Positions 53,969 to 62,463 are shown, numbered from the stretch's first letter. The stretch: 64,000 nucleotides of DNA from CALJTV01 sp034435835 (GCA_034435835.1 DAOTWF010000030.1:124001-188000), one strand, 5' to 3'. Numbers and translations: made by a program. Notes: generated by a model not told the origin, from the letters alone.

Positions 53969-54727
53969 ATGCTGCCCAGAGGAATGAGTCTTAAAGATAA
54001 AGTGGCAGTGGTCGGTGGATTGGGGCAGAGCTGGCAGAAAGAGATAGCCTCATACTTGGCAGAGGCAGGAGCCTGCGTAGCCGTCTTTGGCAAGCACAAA
54101 GACGAGTTGACAGCAGCGGTAAAGGCTGTGGAAAAACTCGGCGGGCAGGCACTGGCGGTAACCACTGACCCATCCAGCCCCAAAGAAGTCTCAAAGATGG
54201 TGTACACGGTACTGGGAAAATGGCAGAGGATAGACATCCTGGTAAACAGCTTCAACCTACCCTTCGCCAAGCCGCTCCCTGATATAAGCACTGCCGAGTG
54301 GACGAAGGTGATGGAAGCCAATATAACTCCGGTGTTCGTCAGCACCCAGATAGTGGGCAGACATATGCTGGAGAGGAAGGAGGGCAGGGTGATAAACATC
54401 ACCTCTGGCCTTGCCGAAAGGGGAATCCCCAACGGCAGTGCTTACTGCGCCGCAAAAGGGGCGGTGGTACAGTTCACCAGGGCTATAGCACTGGAGTGGG
54501 CAAAGAGCAACGTGCGGGTAAACGCCATCGCTCTCGGCTGGATGGAGGACAGCGCTGAGGCAAGCAAAGAAGAATGGCACCAGATTCTGGTACGCTATGC
54601 ACCGCTGAAGCGCCTGGCTAAGCCTGAAGATTTCGCCGCCGCCTTGGTCTATCTGGCTTCCGACGCCTCCAGCTTCGTCACCGGCTCCACCTTCTATATC
54701 ACCGGTGGGCTGATGGCGCACGGTTAA
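53969..54727 (+). CDS. SDR-like protein with degenerate cofactor motif, third of three
   Basis: A 252-residue SDR relative that begins 1 bp after the previous stop. The N-terminal Rossmann motif, normally TGxxxGIG, reads VVGGLGQSWQKEIASYLAEAG: the last two glycines are lost and bulky residues replace them. The rest is normal: Ser in NITSGLAERG near residue 139, Tyr/Lys in YCAAKGAVVQFT near residue 155, NAIALGWM and VTGSTFYITGG. It may bind cofactor poorly, be a non-catalytic partner of the first two, or use a different nucleotide. Fusion, truncation or frameshift is not seen. Confidence 0.85.
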   Translation: MLPRGMSLKDKVAVVGGLGQSWQKEIASYLAEAGACVAVFGKHKDELTAAVKAVEKLGGQALAVTTDPSSPKEVSKMVYTVLGKWQRIDILVNSFNLPFAKPLPDISTAEWTKVMEANITPVFVSTQIVGRHMLERKEGRVINITSGLAERGIPNGSAYCAAKGAVVQFTRAIALEWAKSNVRVNAIALGWMEDSAEASKEEWHQILVRYAPLKRLAKPEDFAAALVYLASDASSFVTGSTFYITGGLMAHG

Positions 54728-54776
54728 AAACAGCTAGAGCGGCAGGAATCACTCTGCGGAGATATTTTCAGCAATT

Positions 54777-55508
54777 ATGCGCTATGCCATCCTCGCTGAT
54801 ATCCACGGCAACCTGGCTGCTTTCCAGGCAGTTCTTGATGATGCCAGAGACCACGGTGGCTTCGACGAAATCTGGTGTCTGGGCGATGTAGTGGGCTACG
54901 GTCCCGAGCCCCACCAATGTATTGAATTACTGCGCAGTTTCAAGCATTTATGTATAGCCGGCAACCATGACTGGGCAGCCATCGGCAATATGGACACCTC
55001 CGACTTCAACCCGGTGGCTGCCCAAGCCTGCCACTGGACAGCAAGCCAGCTCACTGAAGAAGATATCGCCTATCTCAAGGCATTGCCTTTAACCCTTGTC
55101 CAGGGCAACTGCACCCTCGCCCATGGCAGCCCCCGTGAGCCCATCTGGGAGTACCTGCTCTCTCTGGAACAGGCGAGGGAAAACCTGGACCATTTCACCA
55201 CAACATATTGTCTCGTGGGTCATTCCCACGTGCCGCTCGTCTTCGAGCAGACGGGACACGATATGGCTTACAGGGTACTTAATGACGGCGTGAAGATAGA
55301 ACTGGGTGGGAGCCGCCTCATCATCAACCCCGGCGGCGTGGGCCAGCCCAGAGATGGCGACCCCAGAGCCGCCTACGCCATTTACGATAGCGAAACACAT
55401 ACCATTTTTCACTATCGGGCGGAATACGATATCGCCGTCACCCAGAAGAAGATGGCAGAGCACGGACTTCCGCTCTCCCTCATACTCCGCCTCAGCCACG
55501 GCTGGTAA
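54777..55508 (+). CDS. Metallophosphoesterase (YfcE/MJ0936-type)
   Basis: A 243-residue calcineurin-like phosphoesterase. Motifs: YAILADIHGNLAAF at the start (Asp, His), WCLGDVVGYGPEP near residue 35 (GDxxG), AGNHDWAAIG near residue 66 (GNHD), VGHSHVPLVF near residue 143 (GHxH), and NPGGVGQPRDGDPRAAYAI. Two metal ions are expected. Such enzymes hydrolyse phosphodiesters of unknown natural substrate. Start ATG at 54777 has only a weak GGAG 13 bp upstream. It is 49 bp after the SDR run and 59 bp before plsY, all on the same strand. Confidence 0.88.
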   Translation: MRYAILADIHGNLAAFQAVLDDARDHGGFDEIWCLGDVVGYGPEPHQCIELLRSFKHLCIAGNHDWAAIGNMDTSDFNPVAAQACHWTASQLTEEDIAYLKALPLTLVQGNCTLAHGSPREPIWEYLLSLEQARENLDHFTTTYCLVGHSHVPLVFEQTGHDMAYRVLNDGVKIELGGSRLIINPGGVGQPRDGDPRAAYAIYDSETHTIFHYRAEYDIAVTQKKMAEHGLPLSLILRLSHGW

Positions 55509-55567
55509 AATATGTCCATGAAAATCTTGGAAATAGAGCCAGCACGCCCATCAAGCCCAGAGGTCAG

Positions 55568-56191
55568 ATGAACACTGCACTAGTCCTGGTGCTGGCTTAC
55601 CTTTTGGGCTCGATACCGTTCGCCTATCTCATCGGCCGGAGAAAAGGCGTGGACATCCGCAGGGTGGGCGACGGCAACGTGGGGGCATTCAACGTATTTC
55701 GCCATGTCGGGCTGTACGCCGGCACGGCTACCCTCATACTGGATATGGCAAAGGGGGCAACGGCAATTGCGGTGACAAAAGCCCTCCATACCGGCGAAAT
55801 TGTTACCTGCCTTGCCGGCGTAGCAGCGGTGGCAGGACACAACTGGACCCCTTTTCTAGGCTTCAAAGGCGGTAGGGGTGAGGCAACGATCATCGGCGTC
55901 CTCTTTGCCTTGGTACCCTGGCAAATGGCAGTCGCCTTTGTGCTCGGCATTATAGTGTTATTCACCACCCGCAACAGCATCTGGACAGGGATGGCACTTT
56001 TTGTCCCGCTGCCGCCTATCTGTCTTGCTACCAGCCAGCTTCTGGGACAACCATCGCTTACTGTTGTGGTTTACACCGTACTCCTGCCCTGTCTTGCTGG
56101 ACTGACCCACTGGCTGACTACCCGTCACCTGCCACCCGAAGCCAGAAAAGAGGCAGCCACTTTCTGGATAGCAGGCAGGAAGAACCGCTGA
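55568..56191 (+). CDS. plsY: Acyl-phosphate glycerol-3-phosphate acyltransferase
   Basis: A 207-residue membrane enzyme that puts the first acyl chain on glycerol 3-phosphate using acyl-phosphate from PlsX. It has LLGSIPFAYLIGRRKGVDIRRVGDGNVGAFNVFRHVG, split here as SIPFAYLIG near residue 15 and VGDGNVGAFNVFRHVG near residue 37, the equivalent of the G-S-G-N-x-G-A-T-N motif. The second conserved loop reads FKGGRGEATIIGVL instead of the usual KGGKGVAT. Hydrophobic segments number about five. Phospholipid synthesis by this route is standard in bacteria. Confidence 0.9.
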   Translation: MNTALVLVLAYLLGSIPFAYLIGRRKGVDIRRVGDGNVGAFNVFRHVGLYAGTATLILDMAKGATAIAVTKALHTGEIVTCLAGVAAVAGHNWTPFLGFKGGRGEATIIGVLFALVPWQMAVAFVLGIIVLFTTRNSIWTGMALFVPLPPICLATSQLLGQPSLTVVVYTVLLPCLAGLTHWLTTRHLPPEARKEAATFWIAGRKNR

Positions 56192-56204
56192 GTTTTCAAA
56201 AGCG

Positions 56205-56732
56205 CTACCTGCCCTCACCACCCTGCCACGGCTTAAGTCTAGGCAGCCAGCGGGGCACGTTTTCCCGATAACGGAGGTACTCTTCGCCGAACCTCCCCAC
56301 CAGCCCCGGCTCCTCGGAAAACATGAAGTAGAAATGGTTGATGACGAAAAACACCACGGCACAGATGAATATTACCAGCGAGCCGAAGAACACCGTCTCC
56401 CCCAGCAGGACCACCAGCACACCCAATATCATCGGGTTCCTCACATAGCGGTATGGTCCCGACACCACCAACTTTTTTGGCGGTGCCCATGGAGCCAGTG
56501 TTCCCTTCCCCACCTTCCAGAAAAGCCTGATGGTAATCACCATCAAATAGAGTCCAGCGCCCACGATTGCGAAGCCCAGAAAGCTCACCAGCCAGTCGCC
56601 CACGGGCCCCAGCCCCCAGCCCGGCTTGAAATCGTCCGTCCACCAGAGCAGCAGACCGGGGATAACAATGAGCACGGTAAACGGCAGGGAAAAGGCGCTT
56701 ATTAAAGACAGCCTGCTATACGTGTTCGACAT
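56205..56732 (-). CDS. Isoprenylcysteine carboxyl methyltransferase (ICMT) family membrane protein
   Basis: A 175-residue membrane protein with about four hydrophobic segments and the ICMT/phospholipid N-methyltransferase C-terminal block: VSGPYRYVRNPMILGVLVVLLG (SAM-binding helix region, about residues 86-107) then FSEEPGLVGRFGEEYLRYRENVPRWLP near residue 140, with E-E-P-x-L and Y-x-x-Y-x-x-x-V-P-R-x-x-P signatures. Bacterial relatives methylate thiols or lipids of unknown identity. ATG 56732 is at +2 of a strong promoter, making this leaderless; the GTG at 56756 lies upstream of the transcript. Confidence 0.85.
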   Translation of the reverse strand: MSNTYSRLSLISAFSLPFTVLIVIPGLLLWWTDDFKPGWGLGPVGDWLVSFLGFAIVGAGLYLMVITIRLFWKVGKGTLAPWAPPKKLVVSGPYRYVRNPMILGVLVVLLGETVFFGSLVIFICAVVFFVINHFYFMFSEEPGLVGRFGEEYLRYRENVPRWLPRLKPWQGGEGR

Positions 56733-56740
56733 GCCCCTGT

Positions 56741-56769
56741 ATTGTAGCGAAGGCACAGCCCTCTGTCAC
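56741..56769 (-). promoter_or_regulatory. Promoter of the ICMT-family gene, leaderless
   Basis: Minus-strand GTGACA (56764-56769) and TACAAT (56741-56746), 17-bp spacer. Start at about 56734 is 1-2 nt before the ATG at 56732. Confidence 0.7.
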
Positions 56770-56789
56770 ACCGGGCTACCGGAGAACTG

Positions 56790-56818
56790 TTGTGCCGGCA
56801 CAGCGCAGTCCGTATAAT
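56790..56818 (+). promoter_or_regulatory. Promoter of the alpha/beta hydrolase gene
   Basis: TATAAT (56813-56818) with a partial -35 TTGTGC (56790-56795) 17 bp upstream. Leader about 21 nt; rules out the upstream GTG. Confidence 0.55.
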
Positions 56819-56845
56819 AGCCGTACACGACGTAGGGTATTTTCG

Positions 56846-57910
56846 ATGTCCGGGCTAATTGTCATCACATACTTTGGGGTCTTTTTGGCAGCCATCATTG
56901 CAGCATTCATCGTCGAACTCCTGGTGGTGGCTCTTTATCCCAACGTCTCCGTGCCACAACAACACCCTGTGAGAAAAACAAAGATTTCACACGCAGAACC
57001 TAGCCCTTCCTGTATAAGACAGGACGTTAGCTTCAATGTTGAAGGTAACCGGATAAGCGCCTGGCTATATCTTCCCGACGACCTGTCTTCGCCAGTGCCC
57101 TGCATAGTGATGGCACATGGCTTGGGTGCCACGAAGGACATGGGGCTGGACCTGTACGCCACCCGTTTTCGGGACGCTGGCATGGCGGTGCTGGCATTTG
57201 ACTACCGCCACCTGGGCGAAAGCGAAGGCGAGCCCAGACAACTGGTTTGGATCCCCTATCAGCTCCAAGACTATGCCGCCGCTGTGGAGTACGTCCGCAG
57301 CCTCAGGGAGATCGACGGGAAAAGGGTCGCCCTCTGGGGTACCTCGCTGAGCGGAGGGCATGTGCTCGTCACCGCAGCGAGGGACGATAGCATAGCCTGC
57401 GCATCAGCGCAGTGCCCCATGCTCGACGGTGCCGCAGCATCCCATGAGCAGTTACACAGGCTCGGCATCAAATACGCGTTACGTATGGTGGGACATGCCC
57501 AGCGCGACCTGGTGAGGTCATGGCTCGGGCTATCGCCGCACAGGATACCCATAGTGGGGAGGCCGGGCACCATAGCCCTCATGGCTGATGAGGATGCCTG
57601 GAACACATTCGCCGAACTCGCCTCCGAGGACTTTGTCAACGAAGCCTGTGCCCGCATAGCCATAAGGATTGACAAGTACAGGCCCGTAAGCTACCTGAAT
57701 AAAATAAAATGTCCCGTGCTTCTCCAGGTATGCGATTACGACTTCGCCCTGCCTCCGAAGGTGGTCGAAGTTGCCGCTAGAAAACTCGGAGGGCTTGCCC
57801 GGATTATCCGTTATCCAATCGGTCATTTCGATATCTATCACGGTGCCCACTTCGAAACCGCGGTCAACCACCAGATTCAGTTCTTCAAAGAGCGCCTGTT
57901 TAAAGGCTGA
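56846..57910 (+). CDS. Membrane-anchored alpha/beta hydrolase
   Basis: A 354-residue hydrolase. An N-terminal hydrophobic helix (residues about 3-29, ITYFGVFLAAIIAAFIVELL) acts as signal anchor. The catalytic fold starts with PCIVMAHGLGATKDMGLDLYA near residue 88, oxyanion-side motif AHGLG; the nucleophile elbow is ALWGTSLSGGHVLVT near residue 168, i.e. G-T-S-L-S-G; the acid lies near CDYDFALPP and the His in IGHFDIYHG near residue 330. Related to the acyl-peptide/dienelactone-type esterase group. Natural substrate unknown. ATG 56846 has AGGG upstream and fits the promoter. Confidence 0.85.
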   Translation: MSGLIVITYFGVFLAAIIAAFIVELLVVALYPNVSVPQQHPVRKTKISHAEPSPSCIRQDVSFNVEGNRISAWLYLPDDLSSPVPCIVMAHGLGATKDMGLDLYATRFRDAGMAVLAFDYRHLGESEGEPRQLVWIPYQLQDYAAAVEYVRSLREIDGKRVALWGTSLSGGHVLVTAARDDSIACASAQCPMLDGAAASHEQLHRLGIKYALRMVGHAQRDLVRSWLGLSPHRIPIVGRPGTIALMADEDAWNTFAELASEDFVNEACARIAIRIDKYRPVSYLNKIKCPVLLQVCDYDFALPPKVVEVAARKLGGLARIIRYPIGHFDIYHGAHFETAVNHQIQFFKERLFKG

Positions 57911-58131
57911 AAAGACCCTTGTCCACCCCCTGCCACAGAGCCGTCACGTTTTCAGAAACAAACGCGTTCAAGCCGCAGGGCACGCCGGACTGACCTACAA
58001 ACTACCACCTCTCCCTTAAGGTAGAATGAAAAGCAGAGAGCCTTAAGAGGTTGAGAAAGCAAAAATAGCGGTCTGCCCGCCCGCTCAATATTAAGGCTAA
58101 AATGCCATTGGGACCAAACGAGTGCACATAC
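57911..58131. other. Spacer upstream of the SRP RNA gene
   Basis: No gene recognised. It contains short open frames in both directions that overlap the SRP RNA region and no family motif. It ends in the SRP RNA promoter. Confidence 0.5.
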
Positions 58132-58160
58132 TTGAAAACTCCAGGGCTTGATAGTACCAT
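58132..58160 (+). promoter_or_regulatory. SRP RNA promoter
   Basis: TTGAAA (58132-58137), 17-bp spacer, TACCAT (58155-58160). Expected start at 58167 coincides with the first base of the SRP RNA closing helix. TACCAT recurs in both transport-operon promoters. Confidence 0.7.
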
Positions 58161-58166
58161 TGACTT

Positions 58167-58435
58167 GGGCCGTGCTAGACGGGGAACTAGCGGTGCCCTG
58201 TACCCGAGAGCCGCTATAGCGGGGTCGAATTCCGACTCGAGGCTCTGACCTTCAGGACTGCTGCGGCAAAGCGGCGTTGAGGGCTGGGTCCTGCGCGGCG
58301 GAGAGCTATGAACTCCGTCAGGTCCGGGAGGAAGCAGCGGTAAGTAGCCAACTCCGGGTGCCGCAGGGTCGCCTGGTCGGAGCTGGCTCGCCTTAGTAAG
58401 CTGGGGGTTCAGTGTCGACAGTCGGTGCACGGCCC
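58167..58435 (+). ncRNA. ffs: Signal recognition particle RNA, large bacterial type
   Basis: About 269 nt. The ends pair (GGGCCGTGC with GCACGGCCC), and the 5' Alu-like domain has GCTAGACGGGGAACTAGCGG followed by TGCCCTGTACCCG. The universal S-domain core is at 58317-58338: GTCAGGTCC, tetraloop GGGA, GGAAGCAGC. The tetraloop differs from the more common GGAA but keeps the GNRA pattern. Pairs with Ffh to target membrane proteins; large SRP RNAs with an Alu domain also occur in Bacillus and Thermotoga. Its 3' end lies 23 bp upstream of the next start. Confidence 0.93.
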
Positions 58436-58457
58436 ACTAATTAGATGGGAGGCGAAG

Positions 58458-59327
58458 ATGAAAGCCATAGATGTCCATGTCCACCCCAGCACCAAGGCAT
58501 TCGACCGCGAGGCGATATGGGGCAAAGAAGCGCTAAAGTCCTTCTACAGCTATTACAAAATCGAACCCAAAGTCACCACCGACGAGGAGATGGCAGAGGA
58601 GTTCCGCCGGCTGGACTTAAAAGCTCTGCTCATCGGCTGGGACGCAGAATCGGTGAGCGGCACCGACACCAGCCACACCAACGACGAGGTGGCGAGGCTG
58701 ATAAGGAAGTTCCCTGATGTGTTCATCGGCGGCTGGGCAATGATCGACCCTTGGAAGGGCAAAGCCGCCATCAGGGAACTGGAGCGCTGCGTCAAAGAAT
58801 TGGGGCTGATGGGACTGAAGTTCCAGCCACCGGCACAGGCTTTCTTCCCCAACGACAGACGCTTCTACCCACTTTATGAAAAGTGCGTCGAGCTTAAGAT
58901 ACCGGTCGCCTTCCACAGCGGCTTCACCGGCTTCGGCGCCGGCTCCCCGGGGGGTCATGGCATCCACCTGAAATACGCCAAGCCCATACCACACATAGAT
59001 GACATCGCCGCTGACTTCCCGGAACTGACCATCATCATGATCCACCCTGCCTGGCCCTGGCACGAAGAGCAGATAGCCATACTGCTGCACAAGGCAAATG
59101 TCTTCGCCGACCTCTCCGGCTGGGCGCCAAAGTATTTCCCGGAGTCGCTGAGGAGGGAGATAAACGGGCGCCTTCAGGACAAGTTCATGTTCGGCTCCGA
59201 CTATCCCGATATTCCGCCGAAGCGCTGGCTCGACGAGTTTGAAAACGGCGGCTATAAGCCTGAGGTGGTGGAAAAGGTGCTCTACAAAAATGCCCAGCGC
59301 ATACTTAATATAAATATAAAGGTATAG
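58458..59327 (+). CDS. Amidohydrolase family 2 protein (ACMSD-like TIM barrel)
   Basis: A 289-residue metal-dependent hydrolase. MKAIDVHVHPSTKAFDREAI gives the first metal His pair (HVH), FHSGFTGFGAGSPGG near residue 157 the next His, IMIHPAWPWHEEQIA near residue 195 further His, and FGSDYPDIPPKRWLDEF near residue 255 the metal Asp. This set matches the ACMSD/gamma-resorcylate decarboxylase group of nonoxidative decarboxylases as well as true hydrolases. ATG 58458 follows GGGAGGC. It sits just downstream of the SRP RNA, and could share its transcript. Confidence 0.85.
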   Translation: MKAIDVHVHPSTKAFDREAIWGKEALKSFYSYYKIEPKVTTDEEMAEEFRRLDLKALLIGWDAESVSGTDTSHTNDEVARLIRKFPDVFIGGWAMIDPWKGKAAIRELERCVKELGLMGLKFQPPAQAFFPNDRRFYPLYEKCVELKIPVAFHSGFTGFGAGSPGGHGIHLKYAKPIPHIDDIAADFPELTIIMIHPAWPWHEEQIAILLHKANVFADLSGWAPKYFPESLRREINGRLQDKFMFGSDYPDIPPKRWLDEFENGGYKPEVVEKVLYKNAQRILNINIKV

Positions 59328-59351
59328 CGCCAGGTAGGACACTTTCAGCAG

Positions 59352-60227
59352 GTGGATAAACCATCAGTTAGCGACAGCATCCAGCCCTCAAGGGCAAGGA
59401 CATTGCTCAGGGGGGCCGGCATCAGAGCCAGAAAGCGGCTAGGACAGCACTTCCTCACTGATAGAAAAGTGCTGAAGACCATCGTCAGCGCGGCTGAACT
59501 AGCTCCCGAGGACACCGTCATCGAGGTCGGTCCCGGACTGGGCATCCTCACTGCGGAGCTGGCAAAGAGGGCTGGCAGCGTCATCGCCGTGGAGCTGGAC
59601 ACCAAACTGAGCGAGCTACTCGCCAGTCGCCTGCAAAAAGTGCCCAGCGTGAGAATAGTCAATGCCGATATACTCAAGGTCAGCCCTGCGGAACTGCTGG
59701 GAGGCGAGACAAGGTATAAGGTGGTGGCTAACTTACCTTATTATATAACATCGCCGGTGCTGCACCACTTCGTCCTGTCATACCCCCGCCCCACACTCAT
59801 GGTGATGATGCTCCAGAGAGAGGTCGCTGAAGCAGTGGTTGCCAGGAGCGGCAAGATGGGGCTGCTCGCCATCGCCCTGCACATCTACACCAAACCCAGG
59901 ATCATCGCCCATGTGCCCCCGCGGAGCTTCTACCCGCCACCAAAGGTGGAGTCCGCTATTGTCCGCTTCGACATATTGCCCCAGCCGGCGATAAATGTAG
60001 ACACAGACCGCTTCCTGGTACTGGTGAGGTGCGCCTTCAGTTCTCCCAGAAAAAAGCTACGCAATTCCCTGGCACATGGCTTGGGGTTGAAGCCAGCCGA
60101 AGCCGCCAGCCTGCTTGAGCAGGCGGACATCGCCCCCGAGCGCCGTGCCGAGACGCTCAGCCTGGAGGAATGGTCGAGGCTCTACCAAGTGGTCACCGCC
60201 ACAGGGGTGGAGCTGCCGCAATGCTGA
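59352..60227 (+). CDS. rsmA: 16S rRNA dimethyladenosine transferase
   Basis: A 291-residue SAM enzyme (KsgA) that dimethylates A1518 and A1519 of 16S rRNA. RARKRLGQHFLTDRKVLKTIV near residue 25, SAM motif I EVGPGLGILTAELAKRAG near residue 57, VIAVELDTKLSELL, the catalytic NLPYYITSPVLHHF near residue 125, and C-terminal PPKVESAIVRFD. Length and order are standard. Start is GTG 59352 with a poor ribosome site. Overlaps ispE by 7 bp, forming the rsmA-ispE pair common in bacteria. Confidence 0.95.
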   Translation: MDKPSVSDSIQPSRARTLLRGAGIRARKRLGQHFLTDRKVLKTIVSAAELAPEDTVIEVGPGLGILTAELAKRAGSVIAVELDTKLSELLASRLQKVPSVRIVNADILKVSPAELLGGETRYKVVANLPYYITSPVLHHFVLSYPRPTLMVMMLQREVAEAVVARSGKMGLLAIALHIYTKPRIIAHVPPRSFYPPPKVESAIVRFDILPQPAINVDTDRFLVLVRCAFSSPRKKLRNSLAHGLGLKPAEAASLLEQADIAPERRAETLSLEEWSRLYQVVTATGVELPQC

Positions 60228-61084
60228 AATATTTCTCCCCGGCTAAGATAAACCCGGTGCTGGAGGTGCTGGGCAAACGCCCCGATGACTACCACGAGCT
60301 AAAGAGCATCGTCCAGGCCATTGACCTCTGCGATATTCTCTATTTTGAGCCAGCAGATGAAATCTTCTTCGAATGCACCGCACCCGCCCTGAACACGCCC
60401 GATAACCTTGTAGTCAGGGTAGCAAGGCTGCTTAAAGAACACAGCAGCTATGGCGGCGGGGCGAAGATCCGGCTGGAAAAACGCGTCCCCTGGGGCGCCG
60501 GGCTCGGCGGCGGCAGCAGCAACGCCGCCATCACTCTGCTGGCGCTGAACAACCTCTGGGACCTGGAACTCTCCGCCCCCGACCTCCTCAGCCTGGCAGC
60601 AAAGCTGGGCTCCGATGTACCCTTTTTCATCCACGGCGGCACCGCGCTGGTGGAGGGCAGGGGTGAAAAGGTCACTCCGCTGCCTCCTCTGAAACCACTA
60701 TGGCTGGCGCTGGTGGTGCCGCCCTTCACCGGGATGCCGGAGAAGACGGCACGCCTCTACTCGCTGCTTGAGCCGCAGCACTACACCAAAGGTGAATTCA
60801 TCAGCCGGGCGCTGGAGAGCCTGCAAAAAAAGGGTGAAATCGCCCCCTCGCTGATGTTCAACGCCTTCGACATCGTGGCCCTCAAAGCCTTTCCTGGCTT
60901 GGAACTTTACTGGAATGCCCTCCAGGAAGTCGGCGCCGAAAGCGTCCATCTCGCCGGCTCCGGTCCCGTCCTGTTTACCGTGGTGGAAGACCAACGTCGG
61001 GCAGAAGACATGGCAACCGCGCTCAATAAAAGGGGTCTCAAAGCCTTCGCCGCCCAAACAAAGTCAGCACCGCAGAGAAACTGA
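60221..61084 (+). CDS. ispE: 4-diphosphocytidyl-2-C-methyl-D-erythritol kinase
   Basis: A 287-residue GHMP kinase of the MEP isoprenoid pathway. It has YFSPAKINPVLEVLGKRPDDYHEL at the start (AKIN, residue 8), the ATP loop PWGAGLGGGSSNAAITLLAL near residue 91, DVPFFIHGGTALVEGRGE near residue 130, and the third motif HLAGSGPVLFTVVE near residue 245. All kinase elements are intact. ATG 60221 overlaps the rsmA stop and fits the family N-terminus; a longer frame from 60170 is within rsmA. Shows that isoprenoids are made via MEP, which supplies the prenyl synthase at 35109. Confidence 0.95.
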   Translation: MLKYFSPAKINPVLEVLGKRPDDYHELKSIVQAIDLCDILYFEPADEIFFECTAPALNTPDNLVVRVARLLKEHSSYGGGAKIRLEKRVPWGAGLGGGSSNAAITLLALNNLWDLELSAPDLLSLAAKLGSDVPFFIHGGTALVEGRGEKVTPLPPLKPLWLALVVPPFTGMPEKTARLYSLLEPQHYTKGEFISRALESLQKKGEIAPSLMFNAFDIVALKAFPGLELYWNALQEVGAESVHLAGSGPVLFTVVEDQRRAEDMATALNKRGLKAFAAQTKSAPQRN

Positions 61085-61088
61085 CCGC

Positions 61089-62336
61089 TCAGTCCTCCCG
61101 GAGAAAGCGTCCGCGGATGAACTCCACCTCGTCCCTTCTCGTCCTCAGCTCACCGTCGAGCCTGGCTGCCCGCAGCGCAGTTAACGCCTCGCCTATCGCC
61201 GGTCCCATCGGGATGCCCAGCGCTGCCAGGTCCACTCCGTCAAGCAGAGTCCTGACATAGCGCAGCTTCGAGAGATAGAGCTGTAAATGCCGTTTTATCA
61301 GCGTCAAGTCAGCCGCCACCAGGTTAGCCTCCACAGCTACACTATCATAAGAATGCAACAGCTCATACACCGCACTTGGCTTGATGTCCTCGTCAGCCAG
61401 CCTTCTTACCTCGTTCTCGAGTCTCACCGTATCCAGGACCGCCTTCGTTGCCTTGGCAGGGAAGTTCAGGCGCTTCAAAAACTCCTCCGCCTCACTTTCA
61501 TTCAACTGATAGCACAGCAGGCACAGGTACAGATTAGCTGATGGTACCTTTCCGCCTCGCCTTGCCCTGCGGAATACTCGAGCCAGCCAGCCATTTCCCT
61601 TAAGCGCGGGGTGAAGCTCCTTGAGCACGCCCAGTTCCCCTGCACGCCTGAGTGCCTTCTCCGGCGCTTCCTCCTCCAGCATCCGCTCCAGCTCATGTCT
61701 GAGCCTATCGCCGCTGATGGTACGCAACATCTTCACATCGCGGCGCAGCAGCCTTTCCGTCTCCTCCTCAAAGTTGAAGCCCAGCCGCTGTTCATAGCGA
61801 ATGCCGCGCAGTATCCTGGTGGCATCGTCTATAAAGCTTCTTTCGTGGAGCACGCGCACAAGGCCCTTATCCAGGTCGTCCTTCCCGCCGAGGGGATCGA
61901 AAAGTTCGCCGAAGTGCCCTGGGGTAAGGCAGACCGCCATGGCATTTATGGAGAAGTCGCGCCGTTTCAGGTCCTCAACGATGCCGCCCGGCTTCACCGT
62001 GGGCAGAGCGCCGGGGTGGCTGTAGGTCTCGGTGCGTGCTGTGGCTATATCAAGGCTGAAAGTGCTGAACCGCAACTTGGCGGTGCCAAAGCGGCTGTGG
62101 CTCACCAGCCGCACTTTATATTTTTCAGCCAGCCCCTTTGCCAGCCCGATGGCATCGCCCTCGACACTTGCGTCTAAATCCAGGTTTTCCCGCCCCAGAA
62201 ACAAATCACGCACCACCCCGCCCACCAGATAGGCTTTGCTCCCGGCTTCCTTCGCCCGCTCGCCGGCCTCCTTCAAAACACCCAGTATTTCCGCGGGCAA
62301 CCGTCTTTCCAGAAGCCCTTTAACTTTCAAAGCCAT
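61089..62336 (-). CDS. cca: CCA-adding tRNA nucleotidyltransferase / poly(A) polymerase family
   Basis: A 415-residue class II nucleotidyltransferase. YLVGGVVRDLFLGRENLDLDASVEGDA near residue 36 holds the G-G-x-x-R-D and D-L-D catalytic motifs, RRDFSINAMAV near residue 124, and DDATRILRGIRYEQRLGFNFEEET near residue 168 are the remaining core motifs. A long helical C-terminal domain follows. It adds or repairs tRNA 3' CCA, though the tRNA gene seen here already encodes CCA; a poly(A)/A-adding subtype is possible. A promoter (TTGACT-17-TAGAAT) is predicted upstream. Confidence 0.9.
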   Translation of the reverse strand: MALKVKGLLERRLPAEILGVLKEAGERAKEAGSKAYLVGGVVRDLFLGRENLDLDASVEGDAIGLAKGLAEKYKVRLVSHSRFGTAKLRFSTFSLDIATARTETYSHPGALPTVKPGGIVEDLKRRDFSINAMAVCLTPGHFGELFDPLGGKDDLDKGLVRVLHERSFIDDATRILRGIRYEQRLGFNFEEETERLLRRDVKMLRTISGDRLRHELERMLEEEAPEKALRRAGELGVLKELHPALKGNGWLARVFRRARRGGKVPSANLYLCLLCYQLNESEAEEFLKRLNFPAKATKAVLDTVRLENEVRRLADEDIKPSAVYELLHSYDSVAVEANLVAADLTLIKRHLQLYLSKLRYVRTLLDGVDLAALGIPMGPAIGEALTALRAARLDGELRTRRDEVEFIRGRFLRED

Positions 62337-62356
62337 GCTTTGCCAGATTTGCAGGC

Positions 62357-62385
62357 ATTCTACCCCCTGCCACCGGGACAGTCAA
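62357..62385 (-). promoter_or_regulatory. Promoter of cca
   Basis: Minus-strand TTGACT (62380-62385), 17-bp spacer, TAGAAT (62357-62362). Start near 62350, leader about 14 nt with no clear ribosome site. Confidence 0.6.
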
Positions 62386-62402
62386 GACAGCCCGCGTGAA
62401 AT

Positions 62403-62431
62403 TTGACATATCCTCCGCTCTCTGCTATATT
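62403..62431 (+). promoter_or_regulatory. Near-consensus promoter of the 22-residue peptide gene
   Basis: TTGACA (62403-62408, perfect), 17-bp spacer, TATATT (62426-62431, 5 of 6). Start near 62438; leader about 26 nt with AAAGGAG at 62448-62454. Confidence 0.75.
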
Positions 62432-62463
62432 GGTCTTAACGAAAGGGAAAGGAGCAAGCGGCT

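Noticed and set aside
58002..58430. 142-codon minus-strand ORF over the SRP RNA
   Set aside because: Its frame runs across a structured RNA gene with recognised core motifs and promoter; no protein family resemblance.
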